From contig CALOBA010000054.1 in assembly GCA_942491465.1 (NCBI GenBank), positions 1-34,842 of the forward strand: a stretch of 34,842 nucleotides of DNA. The letters run 5' to 3'. Each line of letters opens with the position of its first letter. Within the stretch, counting starts at the first letter, position 1. Below the pieces are notes generated by a model. That model was given only the letters and a program-made list of their open reading frames with translations. It was not told the DNA's origin and did no database searches. Both the position numbers and the translations under genes were made by a program. Source of the stretch: CALOBA01 sp942491465 (GTDB lineage: Bacteria > Pseudomonadota > Gammaproteobacteria > Chromatiales > Chromatiaceae). Positions 6,799 to 15,378 of the stretch are shown here, piece by piece.

Positions 6799-8801
6799 TC
6801 GGCAATCACCCAGCGGCCAGGGAGCGCCCGCAGGGCGAACGCGATCGACGTCCCGGCCACAATGGCAAGGGCCAAGACCACGGCCAGTCCAAACGCCTGC
6901 GTCATCAGTCCAGACAGAACGCCAGCGGCGAGCAGCCCCTCGGGACCAAACAGCCCGGGCGCGAGCGCGCCGCTGATCCCGCCAACGGCAAACACCAGCG
7001 CCAGATCCGCGGCGGGGCCGAACCGCCGCCGCGCCGCTGAGCTGGACAAGGCATAGATGGCGCCGGTCACTAGGCCGAGCAACAGCATCGGCACCAGCCC
7101 TGCCAGGGCATAGCCGGCGGAGGCCGCGAGCACGCCAGCGAGCAGCCCACCGGGCAGCCGCTGCTCCCAGCTGCGCTCGTCGGACCGTAACAGGCCGACC
7201 AGCACGACCGCGGCGGCGGCCCCGGCCGCGGCGGCGGCGCTGGCCAGAGCCAGCCACGGCACAGTGCCCCTGTCCGCTCCCGTCGCCACCACCGAGACCA
7301 GCCAGGCGGCCCAGAGCATCAGGGTGCCGACAGCGATCAGCGCGCCGCCAGCATCCGCACCCGAATCCGCGCTTGCTCCGAGCGAAGCCGTCCGGCCAGC
7401 CGGCCCAAGCCCCCGCGCCAAGGCCAGCGAGCCGACGCCAGCGAGCGCGGCCAGGCCAATGGCGTCACCAGCATCGCTGAGTCCCGCGACGGCCAGCCAT
7501 CCGATCGGACTGTCCACGGCATCACCAACCCCGAAGGCGATCAGCGTCCAATGGCCCACCAGGGGGTAGAGGAGCGCCCCCATGACGAGTGCCGCCAGCA
7601 GACAGGCGCCAGGGCTCAGCCGTCCGGCGACGGCGGAGCAGAACAGCAGCGACGCGGCACCGGCCAGCGGCAACTGCATACTGAGCTGGCGCAGCGGCTC
7701 GCTCAGGACCTGATCGGTACCGACCTGGAGCAGATCGGGCAGGACCTCCAGTGGCATGCCGATCAGGCCGAGCCAACTCGGGCCGAACATCAGCCCGAAA
7801 CCCATCAACACATAGCCGACGCCGCCGGCCAGCCAGGGCACCAGCCCGCAGTCGATGGTGTCCATGCGGGCATCTGCGCCGAGCCCTACGCCGAGATAGA
7901 GAATCACGCCGATTGGAAAGGCAAGCCCCAGGACCAAAGCCAGCAGCAGGCCGGAGTCATCCCGCGCGCCGGCTGCCGCATCGACGGCCACCTCGGCGCT
8001 CGCCTCAATACCGCCTTGCGGTGGGGCCGACCGGCCACGACCAAGGGCGTCCAGGCGCTCACTCAGGGCCGCAAGCTCCTCGCCCGAGTTGTCGATCCCC
8101 ATCAAGGTCTCGAACAGCTTCAAGCCGTTATCCTCCAGCCGGACCTCGTGCTGCTTGAGTTGCTCGTCGGCGCGCCCGAGCCCGTCGGCCAGCCCGTCCA
8201 CGCGCACGCGCAACGGATCGATGCCGGCAAGCCCGGCAGTGATGCGTTTATCCAGGTCTTCGAGCGCCTTGCGATTGGCGTCGATGGCCGTTTGCAGCAG
8301 TTTCAACTGCTCAACGGTGCCACCGAGCCGCGGTTCGATGGTACCGAACTGCTGCTCGATGCCCTGAAGCCGGTCTAAGGTTGCTTGGCGTACCTCGTCC
8401 AGTGCGGTCTTGAGCGCGGCCGCCTCTGCCTCTGTCGCGGCCTCTGCCTCCGCCCCCGCCGCAGCCTGCGCCTGTGCTTGTGCCTCTGACAATGCCTGCT
8501 CCAGGGTCTCGCGCACGCCATCGGCGAGTCCGCTGGCCGTGGTATAGCCACGCTGACCGAGCAGCGATTTGGCGCGCTTCATGTCGGCATCATCGACCAG
8601 ATCCTGGAGGCCGGCCTCCTCCGCCTCGGCAATGATCGCCTCGGCGGCCGCGATGGCGGCCTCGGCCTCGGCGCGCGTGGTCGCCTGGGCCAGGTCGGCA
8701 CCGGCCAGCAACAGTAGCACTGTGATCAAGCACCCTCGACAACATCGGATCAGCCAGCCGCGGCGACCATCGGCATTGACCGGCCGCACGGCCAGGCTCA
8801 T
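6795..8801 (-). CDS. Amt-like membrane protein with exported coiled-coil domain, twin histidines missing
   Basis: 668 residues. A signal-type N-terminus (about 1-40, hydrophobic LITVLLLLAGADLAQA) is followed by an Ala/Glu-rich coiled-coil region (about 42-260), then about ten membrane segments from residue 283 to the end. The membrane part follows ammonium transporters: DCGLVPWLAGGVGYVLMGFG, GHWTLI, GWLAVAGLSDAGDAIGLAAL, and a last third with LALVFAVGGISGALAPGLFG. Where Amt proteins have DFAG-STVVH and VAVHG, this protein has DAG-DAIGL and ALVFA, so both pore histidines are replaced (by Leu and Phe in my alignment). It is thus probably not a normal ammonium channel; sensing or a structural role is possible. 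It overlaps both neighbours by ATGA. Confidence 0.75.
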   Translation of the reverse strand: MSLAVRPVNADGRRGWLIRCCRGCLITVLLLLAGADLAQATTRAEAEAAIAAAEAIIAEAEEAGLQDLVDDADMKRAKSLLGQRGYTTASGLADGVRETLEQALSEAQAQAQAAAGAEAEAATEAEAAALKTALDEVRQATLDRLQGIEQQFGTIEPRLGGTVEQLKLLQTAIDANRKALEDLDKRITAGLAGIDPLRVRVDGLADGLGRADEQLKQHEVRLEDNGLKLFETLMGIDNSGEELAALSERLDALGRGRSAPPQGGIEASAEVAVDAAAGARDDSGLLLALVLGLAFPIGVILYLGVGLGADARMDTIDCGLVPWLAGGVGYVLMGFGLMFGPSWLGLIGMPLEVLPDLLQVGTDQVLSEPLRQLSMQLPLAGAASLLFCSAVAGRLSPGACLLAALVMGALLYPLVGHWTLIAFGVGDAVDSPIGWLAVAGLSDAGDAIGLAALAGVGSLALARGLGPAGRTASLGASADSGADAGGALIAVGTLMLWAAWLVSVVATGADRGTVPWLALASAAAAAGAAAAVVLVGLLRSDERSWEQRLPGGLLAGVLAASAGYALAGLVPMLLLGLVTGAIYALSSSAARRRFGPAADLALVFAVGGISGALAPGLFGPEGLLAAGVLSGLMTQAFGLAVVLALAIVAGTSIAFALRALPGRWVIAE

Positions 8802-11443
8802 CGCCCGCCCCCTGGCTTATTAGGACGCGGACGCGGCGCCGGATCAGATGCCAGCAAGAACAGAAATCCCATTGCTGGCGTAAACAGGAGCGACGACCAG
8901 AGATAGCCCCAGTAGCCCCATTTGCGCCGACGACCCAGGTAGGCGATCAGGATGCAGCCGCCGATATAGGCCGCGGCGATGATCAGGTAATGCATCATAG
9001 TGACGGTGACCCCTCGCGGGCATCTTGGGTTGTTGCGGATGCCGGGTCCAGGTCTGGGTTCGACTCCGGGCTCGGCTCTGGGTCCGGCTCTGGGTCCGGC
9101 TCTGGGTCCGGCTCTGGGTCCGGCTCTGGGTCCGGCTCTGGGTCCGGCTCTGGGTCCGGCTCTGGGCTCTGGGCTCGGCTCGGGGCTCTGTGCTAGGCTG
9201 CTCGGCGCTGGACTTGGCTCGATCACCGAGGAGAACAGCACGAGTTCCTCGGGTTCGGGACGCCTGCCAATCGCCTGCAGCGCCTGCAGATCGACCCGAA
9301 TGGTCGGCAGATTCACCAGCATACGATTGAGCTCGCCGACCCGCAGCCCATTGAGCAGCCCATTGAAGCGCAGCGCCACGGCAGGGTCGTCGAGATCGAT
9401 GCCCGCGGCCACCAGGGCCAGGGTCAGCCCAAGATCGGCCTCCAGCGTATCGGCTAGCGTGAAGCTCGGCACCTGGAAATCGCGCAGGGCGCGATTCAAC
9501 CGGCGCACCAGCGCTGGCTCCAGCGGCAGATCCGCGGGTATGAGCAACGCGTCGGCCTCGATGGCCAGGCGGCTCCAGCAACCGATAGCGGCGCGTTGCC
9601 GCTGGTCTTCTGCAAGTGGCGCCGTCGGGTCCGGCGGCTCCGCTTGATCTGATGGTGCTATCGGGCCTGGCGGCTGCGTTTGATCCTGGTCCGCCGACGC
9701 GCTCGCCGCTGCCATGCCCTGCCCGACGGGCAGCTCACAAGGCACGATCTCGAAGTCGCGGACGGCGGCAACGCCGCGCGCCAGGCTGATCATGGCGCTG
9801 CCGTCAGCGTCAGCCGGCACCACCAGACCGAGTCGGCGAAAGCTGAACAGGTCCTGCGCCAGGGCAAGCCAGATTTGATCGCGCCGAGATCGATCGAGCT
9901 GGCGCTCAGACAGGCCCGCCAGATCGAAGGGATCAGACCCTTCGACGCTGCTCGGGACAGGCCCGTCGGCGCCGCTCAGGGCGGGCTCTGCGGCTTGGCT
10001 CGGGGCAGGTGCCTCAGCTTGGCTCAAGGCAGGCCCTTCAGCTTGGCTCGGGGCCATCTCGTTGGTGCTCGCGACCCCGGCATCGGCAGCTAGCAGCTCT
10101 GGCGGCGCCGCTGCGTTCGCCGCCGCCTGCCCCGAGCCGGGATCAGGTGGCGCAGGGGTCACTGCCTGCTCGCTCAATTGCTCGCGAAAGGTCTGTGTGA
10201 GCTCGGAGGTCAATGCCTGCTCGCGTAGTCGCTCGCGGAAGGTCTGCAACTGGTAGGGAATCGTCACCCCAGGCATGGCCCACCAGCGCCCAAAGCGCAG
10301 CACCTGGAAGCGATAGCGCTTGCCGTACAGATTACCGCTGGGATCGAAGGCGTAGATCCCCGTCAGTCCGGCCCAGGGCGGTCCGTAGTGGGCCGACGTG
10401 GACAGCACCTGGGGAGCGGTGTTGCCAGCGCGGGTGATGATGTCGGCCAACAGGCCCATGGAGTCGTAGCCCTGGGCGGCATTCTGGTTCGGTGCCGAGG
10501 CGAACGCCTGGGCGAAGGCGGCAATGAAGCGGGCATTGCGCGGACTGGGGTCGTCGATGTTGTAGACCACCGGCACGATGGTGCGCTCACCAGCGGTCCC
10601 GGCAAGCTCGGACAAGGGACCGAAGTTGAGCCGATCGGAGCCGATAACCGGTGCATCGACCCCGAGTTCGCGCAACTGTGAAAGGATACGGGCGCCAGCA
10701 TCGGTCTCAGCGGACAGGTAGACGGCATCATAGTCCAGGCCGGCCAGTTGGCCGAGCAGACCCCGGTAGTTTTGCTCGTCACCGAAGAATGAGCCGCGGA
10801 AGACGATGTCGATGCCCTCCGCCCGGGCCGCGTCCTCGAACAGGAAGGCAACCTCGCGAGCGTAGTCGCCGCGGTCGTGCAGCACGACCATGCGCCGGTA
10901 GCCGAACAGCCGTGCCAGGCTGGCGGACTGGCGCGCCATGGCGGTGTTGTCCGGCAGCATGCGCAGCACGAATTTAAAACCGTGCAAGGTGAGCTGCTCG
11001 CGGGTCGCGAACGGCGGCATGAACAAGACCTCGCCAGCGTTATAACCGACCGAGGCGGGAATCGCGACCGCGGAGTCGCGATGGCCAAGTACGGCGCTGA
11101 TGCGCGGGTCGTCCGCAATCCGCCACACGGTCCCGCGAACCTGCTCAAAGTCGTCGCCGCCTGGCATCACCCTGAGCGTCAGCTCACGGCCGAGCAGGCC
11201 GCCAACCTCGGCGGCGACCTCATCGAAGGCGAGGCGAACCCCGTCCAGATAGCCAGGCAGTGTCTGGTCATCAATGACGGCGACGACGATGCGGCCCTCG
11301 GCACGGTCGGCATAGGCGGTCCGATCGGCCGCCGCGCTGTCAAAGGAGCGCCCGCAGCCGGCGAGCAGCATGCTGCCGACCAGCATCATGCCGAGCAGCA
11401 TTCTGCCGAGCAGGATCAGTCTGAGACCATGCGTCCTTTTCAC
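8798..11443 (-). CDS. lipoprotein with type I periplasmic binding domain and C-terminal membrane helices
   Basis: 881 residues from GTG at 11443 (GGAG nine bases upstream). A lipoprotein signal with lipobox LLAGC puts the lipid on C30. Residues about 50-400 are a Leu/Ile/Val-binding-type receptor domain: GRIVVAVIDDQTLPGYLDGV, SAVLGHRDSAVAIPAS, YRRMVVLHDRGDY, then YDAVYLSAETDAG and the late TGIYAFDPSGNLYGKRY. A long Ala/Pro/Gln linker, a second alpha/beta region of unknown type (about 510-760), a PRAG repeat tract (9074-9157) and two C-terminal membrane helices (MHYLIIAAAYIGGCILIAYL and YLWSSLLFTPAMGFLFLLA) follow. ABC binding proteins lack such helices, and no permease or ATPase genes are present. 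It therefore more likely senses a ligand for the complex than feeds an ABC transporter. Confidence 0.78.
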   Translation of the reverse strand: MKRTHGLRLILLGRMLLGMMLVGSMLLAGCGRSFDSAAADRTAYADRAEGRIVVAVIDDQTLPGYLDGVRLAFDEVAAEVGGLLGRELTLRVMPGGDDFEQVRGTVWRIADDPRISAVLGHRDSAVAIPASVGYNAGEVLFMPPFATREQLTLHGFKFVLRMLPDNTAMARQSASLARLFGYRRMVVLHDRGDYAREVAFLFEDAARAEGIDIVFRGSFFGDEQNYRGLLGQLAGLDYDAVYLSAETDAGARILSQLRELGVDAPVIGSDRLNFGPLSELAGTAGERTIVPVVYNIDDPSPRNARFIAAFAQAFASAPNQNAAQGYDSMGLLADIITRAGNTAPQVLSTSAHYGPPWAGLTGIYAFDPSGNLYGKRYRFQVLRFGRWWAMPGVTIPYQLQTFRERLREQALTSELTQTFREQLSEQAVTPAPPDPGSGQAAANAAAPPELLAADAGVASTNEMAPSQAEGPALSQAEAPAPSQAAEPALSGADGPVPSSVEGSDPFDLAGLSERQLDRSRRDQIWLALAQDLFSFRRLGLVVPADADGSAMISLARGVAAVRDFEIVPCELPVGQGMAAASASADQDQTQPPGPIAPSDQAEPPDPTAPLAEDQRQRAAIGCWSRLAIEADALLIPADLPLEPALVRRLNRALRDFQVPSFTLADTLEADLGLTLALVAAGIDLDDPAVALRFNGLLNGLRVGELNRMLVNLPTIRVDLQALQAIGRRPEPEELVLFSSVIEPSPAPSSLAQSPEPSPEPRAGPRAGPRAGPRAGPRAGPRAGPRAGPRAEPGVEPRPGPGIRNNPRCPRGVTVTMMHYLIIAAAYIGGCILIAYLGRRRKWGYWGYLWSSLLFTPAMGFLFLLASDPAPRPRPNKPGGGR
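9074..9169. repeat. 12-bp tandem repeat encoding PRAG units
   Basis: Seven perfect copies of GGCTCTGGGTCC (9074-9157) are followed by a variant copy (9158-9169). On the minus strand they encode a Pro-Arg-Ala-Gly repeat inside the binding-protein gene at 8798-11443. The reading frame is kept at any copy number. Confidence 0.95.
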
Positions 11444-11449
11444 AAGCCG

Positions 11450-12421
11450 TTACTCCGCTGACGGCAGCGGCAATGGCGCACCGGGAATGATCGGCAGTCC
11501 ACCCTCGGCGGCCCCCAGGATCACGACGCGGCTGTTCGACGCGGTCGCCAGCTCCTTGCTCGCCGTGATCGCCTCATGGCGCAGCAGCCGGTCAGTGAGG
11601 GTGGCGTCGACGGTCGCCTGATAATCGCGGATACCGCGCGCCTCGTCGCGCTTGCGTTCGGCCTCCTCCTCCGCCGTGCGCAGCCGAAAGACATAGGCCT
11701 TCAGCTTCGCCTCTTGGGTCTGCTTGTCTTCGATCGCTTCACGCACCGGGTCCGGCAGCCGGAGGGTGCGGATGACGATGTCGTCGGCATCGACGAAATT
11801 GCGCCCGACCTCGTCGCGGGCGAGCAGGATGGCCGCATTCAATAGCCCGCCGGCGTTGGTATAGATCTCCTCGGCCGTGCGCAGCGACAGCTCCCGGCGC
11901 AGGACCGACTCGGTCTGCGGAACAACGACGCGCTGTGCGTAGTCCGGTCCGATGCGCTGATGCAACAGTGGCAACAGCTCCGGATCAGGAGCATAGCGGA
12001 TCGCCAACTCCATCTGCACCGGCAGTGCACGGACCGACAGAATCTCGAAGCTGTGCAGCACAACCTGCTTGCGCAGCTCGTAGCGGATCATGCGATCCCA
12101 GGGCGGGATGATATGCAGACCCTCGCCGTAGGTCCGGTTCAGCTCCATGCCGGTGAATAGCCGAAACAGGACCCCGCCCTCGCCGGGCTGGATCGAGATA
12201 AAGACATTCCGCCAGAGGATCGCCGCCCCCACCAGCACAACCAGCAGGAGCAGCGTTAGCAACAGCAGACGGGGCTTGAGCCAGCGCACCAGTGGCATCG
12301 CGCCCTCCTTGCCTTTGCGGGGGCCGGCTGGCTGGGGGCTGGCTTGCTGGGGGCTGGCTGTTTGGGGGCCGGAGTCGGCGAGCGGTGCCGATCCGCTCGC
12401 CATGGGCTCGGAATCCATCAT
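11450..12421 (-). CDS. SPFH/band-7 domain membrane protein (first SPFH protein of the operon)
   Basis: 323 residues. A Pro/Gln/Ser-rich cytoplasmic N-terminus (about 1-42) is followed by WLKPRLLLLTLLLLVVLVGA (membrane helix) and the SPFH domain from FISIQPGEGGVLF, with VVLHSFEILSVRALPVQME and VVPQTESVLRRELS, then the Glu/Arg-rich helix (RTAEEEAERKRDEARGIRDY). It is a close paralogue of the 4449-5300 product, so the operon encodes a pair, as in HflK/HflC. No protease gene is adjacent. The ATG at 12421 overlaps the stop of the DUF697 gene (ATGATGG), and the gene ends six bases before the binding-protein start. It probably forms a hetero-oligomeric scaffold in the inner membrane; this is inference from the family. 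Confidence 0.9.
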   Translation of the reverse strand: MMDSEPMASGSAPLADSGPQTASPQQASPQPAGPRKGKEGAMPLVRWLKPRLLLLTLLLLVVLVGAAILWRNVFISIQPGEGGVLFRLFTGMELNRTYGEGLHIIPPWDRMIRYELRKQVVLHSFEILSVRALPVQMELAIRYAPDPELLPLLHQRIGPDYAQRVVVPQTESVLRRELSLRTAEEIYTNAGGLLNAAILLARDEVGRNFVDADDIVIRTLRLPDPVREAIEDKQTQEAKLKAYVFRLRTAEEEAERKRDEARGIRDYQATVDATLTDRLLRHEAITASKELATASNSRVVILGAAEGGLPIIPGAPLPLPSAE

Positions 12422-13086
12422 CCGCCGGTCGTGCCCTGCTTCGCATCGACGGCCTCGGCGCCACGTTTACGCCAAGGCCGCCAGTCTGCTTTTCCTTCCT
12501 TGGTCTTCATCTGGTCCTTCATCTGGTCCTTCAGGCGCTCGGCGAATGCCTTGCCCCGCGCCAGCTCCTGCCGCAGACGTGCGCGCAGTGCCGCTACGTC
12601 CGGCGCCAGCAGGTCGCCACCCTGCTCAAAGTGGCTGATAAAGACCGCCCCGAGCGCATAGGTGGTGGCACCGGCGCTCACGGCCACCCCACCGCTGCCG
12701 ACCAAGGTGCCGATACCGGGGATCAACTTGGCACCGGAACTCAATCCCACCACCGTGAGCACGGGCGTTGCGCCGGCCAGCACGGAGAGGACGATCGACC
12801 TGACCCGAGTATCGCTGTAATCCACCGCGTAGATGTCGCAGAGGGCCTTGGTCATTGCCAGATGGTTGCCAACCAGCGCTGCCACGTCGAATACGGGCAG
12901 CGGCACCAGACCCAGCGTCATCGACGCCATCACATGGGACTTGATCCTGTTCTCGGCCTTGAGCCGACGCTCGCCGGCAATGGCCGCGACGATCTCCGCT
13001 TCGGTGAAACCAATCACTTCATCGGGGTTCTGTTGATCGCCGGAGTCGTCATCGGTCGCAGAGACGGTGTCTGTCGTATCGTTCAT
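12418..13086 (-). CDS. DUF697-family membrane protein, first gene of the membrane operon
   Basis: 222 residues. An acidic N-terminus with FTEAEIVAAIAGERRLKAEN is followed by the DUF697-like core: IKSHVMASMTLGLVPLPVFD, VAALVGNHLAMTKALCDIYA, then two Gly/Ala-rich membrane segments (VLSVLAGATPVLTVVGL and IPGIGTLVGSGGVAVSAGAT) and FISHFEQGGD. The tail is highly charged (KDQMKDQMKTKEGKADW). The region from MASMTLG to FEQGG matches the 5413-5940 product. GAGG stands seven bases before the ATG. It is the first of seven co-directed genes; the 550-bp region upstream probably holds the operon promoter. The function is unknown. Confidence 0.78.
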   Translation of the reverse strand: MNDTTDTVSATDDDSGDQQNPDEVIGFTEAEIVAAIAGERRLKAENRIKSHVMASMTLGLVPLPVFDVAALVGNHLAMTKALCDIYAVDYSDTRVRSIVLSVLAGATPVLTVVGLSSGAKLIPGIGTLVGSGGVAVSAGATTYALGAVFISHFEQGGDLLAPDVAALRARLRQELARGKAFAERLKDQMKDQMKTKEGKADWRPWRKRGAEAVDAKQGTTGG

Positions 13087-13637
13087 GAGCGAACCTCGTA
13101 CATAGTCGAACCTCGTCAGGGTTGGGTTACGGCGATGCGGCTGATCGACCCCCAGTTGATCGTTCAGTTGATCGCTCGCCGCGCATCAGGGAGCGCCGCC
13201 GGACGCCGCATGCAGACTAAATCCAACGTCGCCCGCCTGCCACTACATAGGCTAACGATAATCTGGCAAACATAACACTCTGTTTGGATTTGCTATAGGC
13301 GATGGTCGCAAGAGCGACCCTCGGGCTGCACCTGCGCCGACGTTCGTGGCACGTTGCCACCCCGCGAGATGAAGGCTTTGTCTCGTCGTAAGATCGCGGC
13401 ATGGGCGCCGCCAGACAAACTGTTCGCTTTCCCAAACAACTTGCGCATGACGGCCGTTGCGCTTGCTATGCTTTCGGCGGCCGTGGAGCGTGGGACGCAG
13501 TCTAGCTGCGCCACCCCACGATACACCGAGACATGCTTGACCAGCCTGCCTGCTAGCGCTAGCCATGAGCCCGGCCTGCCAGCCCAGTCTATCAGCATGA
13601 CACTCACCACCTCGACCTGAGCAATTTGGAGTCAGCG
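13087..13637. promoter_or_regulatory. divergent intergenic region between membrane operon and small-protein gene
   Basis: No gene with family resemblance is seen. The side nearest the operon holds CGAACCTCGT twice (13090-13099, 13107-13116) and CAGTTGATCG twice (13153-13162, 13165-13174); TGATCG occurs a third time at 13142-13147. A perfect 12-bp palindrome GCTAGCGCTAGC lies at 13552-13563, about 75 bp before the small-protein start. These could be operators, but I cannot identify the -10/-35 elements with confidence. Confidence 0.35.
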
Positions 13638-13868
13638 ATGAGCACAGAACTCACCACCGCAGCGACCGCTGCCCCCGTCGCCAGCAACGGCAGCCTTGCC
13701 GCTGTCGGCACCGCCGCCAAGGCCTTCGTCCTCGCGCATCCCGTGAGCCTTTCCATCGCCGGCGGCGTCCTCCTCGGCGCTGGCGCCTACTGGGGTATTC
13801 AGCGTCTGATGAGCAAGAAGGACGCGACCGAACAGCCGGCCGGCACTGCTGCGCCTGCCGCCGCCTAA
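13638..13868 (+). CDS. small one-helix membrane protein, paralogue of the 1652-1852 protein
   Basis: 76 residues: an Ala/Thr-rich N-terminus, KAFVLAHPVSLSIAGGVLLG leading through GAYWGIQRLM as one Gly-rich membrane helix, then SKKD and an Ala/Pro tail. The ATG at 13638 is chosen because TTGGAGTC lies just upstream, exactly as at the paralogue. It faces away from the seven-gene operon, while the paralogue lies beyond the other end of that operon. The function is unknown; I did not recognise a family. Conservation of the AHPV block and of the box before the start suggests a shared, probably co-regulated role. Confidence 0.72.
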   Translation: MSTELTTAATAAPVASNGSLAAVGTAAKAFVLAHPVSLSIAGGVLLGAGAYWGIQRLMSKKDATEQPAGTAAPAAA

Positions 13869-14179
13869 CCCCAGCCATCGCCCCAAACCATCGACCGGGG
13901 CCATCGACCGGGATCCTAGCCTGAGAATAGGAGCTTGGACGAGGGGCGGCGACACAACCACCCTGCAGACGACGAGGCGATGCGAACCGCCATCAAGGTC
14001 GGTCGCACCGCTTCGTCGACCGATGACAGCGCCGCCGTCGACCCCATCGCGCCTAAGCAACTAGGTCCGAGCGGCAACACCCGAACAAGCAGACGCAACG
14101 CCGCAGTTGCTGCCCCGTTGGCCCAACCGCCGCTAAACGACAACCTTGATTCCGCAATTCAACGACAAGGCGCCAGATC

Positions 14180-15082
14180 ATGATGCATTGCCCGAGCCAC
14201 ATCCAAGCACTGTCTACCAATCACCGTCCTGCCATCAGCACCAGACCCCGCCGCCCCCCCGCAAGCATGCGTTTGATCGGCGCGACCCTGCTCGTCCTGA
14301 CGACGACGATCTACGCCCAGCCCAAAGAAGAGCCTGTAGCGGTCGTCGCCGGGAGTTCCGCGGTCGGCGCCGATGCCAGCGGTAGCGAGGCATCCGCCAG
14401 GCTTTTCGCCGTCTATGATGTGCCCGACCCCGACGGGCCAAGGGGCTGGAAAGGCAGTGCCCAGGTTGGCTACTTCGCCAGCTCCGGCAACAGCGAGACC
14501 AGCAACGTCAATGCCTCCGCACTAGTCGCCTACACCAGCTTCCCGTGGCGACACTATTTCAGCGCCGAAGCCAACTTCGGCGAGAACGACGGCACCAGCA
14601 ACACCGAGCGTTGGGCGGTGGGCTATAAACCCGAGTATTTCTTCTCACGGCGAACCTTCGCCTTCCTATTCCTCGGCTACGACCACGACAAATTTGCCGA
14701 CATCGACGCCCGCTATTCCGGGACTGTCGGCATCGGCCACGTCATTTGGCGCAACGACAATAACATCCTCATCGGCGAACTTGGCGCTGGCTACCGTCAG
14801 ACTAACTACATCAGCGAAGCCGAAGACAACGGCGAAGCCATCGGCCGCATCGCCATCAACTACAGCGGCCGCATCACCCGCACCGTCAACTTCAATCAGA
14901 ACCTGACCACGCTGCTCGGCAGCCAGAATAACTACTTCGAATCGGTCACAGGCCTGCAGGTCGCCATGACCGACACCCTTGCGATCAGCCTGAACTATAC
15001 CGTCCAGTCCAACAGCTTCGTGCCACCTGGTTTCGAGAAGACCGACACCTTCACCAGCGTCAATTTGGTCGCGGCCTTTTGA
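14180..15082 (+). CDS. DUF481-family outer-membrane beta-barrel protein (YdiY-like)
   Basis: A signal peptide is evident from the internal ATG at 14267 (RLIGATLLVLTTTIYAQ); translation from 14180 would add a 29-residue basic N-terminus. The start is therefore open, and 14267 gives a 271-residue precursor. The mature part has the DUF481 pattern: WKGSAQVGYFASSGNSETSN, alternating aromatic/polar strands (YFSAEANFGENDGTSNTERW, YKPEYFFSRRTFAFLFLGY), and a C-terminal strand ending in VNLVAAF with a terminal Phe, as expected for BAM-assembled barrels. The exact role of DUF481 proteins is not settled. It lies just downstream of the small-protein gene on the same strand and may be an outer-membrane partner. 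Confidence 0.85.
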   Translation: MMHCPSHIQALSTNHRPAISTRPRRPPASMRLIGATLLVLTTTIYAQPKEEPVAVVAGSSAVGADASGSEASARLFAVYDVPDPDGPRGWKGSAQVGYFASSGNSETSNVNASALVAYTSFPWRHYFSAEANFGENDGTSNTERWAVGYKPEYFFSRRTFAFLFLGYDHDKFADIDARYSGTVGIGHVIWRNDNNILIGELGAGYRQTNYISEAEDNGEAIGRIAINYSGRITRTVNFNQNLTTLLGSQNNYFESVTGLQVAMTDTLAISLNYTVQSNSFVPPGFEKTDTFTSVNLVAAF

Positions 15083-15378
15083 CGGTTAACCAATGCCCCC
15101 CCAGCCAGCCCAGCCGCCAGCCCGGCGCGACGGTCGCGGCGCCTCGCTGGCCGCGGCATCGCCGCCAGCAGCGCCTGCACGGCGCCGCGCTGCTCAGCCT
15201 GTCCTGTCTCGACGACTTTGCCGTTGCCGCACTGACACGTCGCGGCTGGGCCAAGGGCGTCTTGGTGCTGGCGGCGGGGAAGGGCGTCGCCGTAGGCGTT
15301 GCCATCGGCGTTGGTGCCGGCATGCTCTGGCGTCACATCGATCAGCGGCGTCATCGCCCGCCGGACTCCGGCGCTTAG
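15079..15378 (+). CDS. possible small membrane protein of unknown function
   Basis: A 99-residue frame opens with TTG overlapping the TGA of the DUF481 gene. Its second half has one long Gly/Ala-rich hydrophobic stretch (KGVLVLAAGKGVAVGVAIGV, then GAGMLW) followed by RHIDQRRHR. The layout recalls the small one-helix proteins at 1652 and 13638, but without clear sequence identity. The N-terminal half looks like low-complexity Pro/Arg and may be non-coding. No ATG and no strong ribosome-binding site support it. Confidence 0.3.
   Translation: MTVNQCPPSQPSRQPGATVAAPRWPRHRRQQRLHGAALLSLSCLDDFAVAALTRRGWAKGVLVLAAGKGVAVGVAIGVGAGMLWRHIDQRRHRPPDSGA

Noticed and set aside
9074..9169. Possible CRISPR array
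   Set aside because: The units are adjacent 12-bp tandem copies without spacers, inside a coding frame.
13935..14183. 82-codon plus-strand frame starting with TTG
   Set aside because: There is a weak GGAG before it, but the composition is random-looking (Arg/Ser/Asn/Ala), there is no family resemblance, and it overlaps the DUF481 start region.
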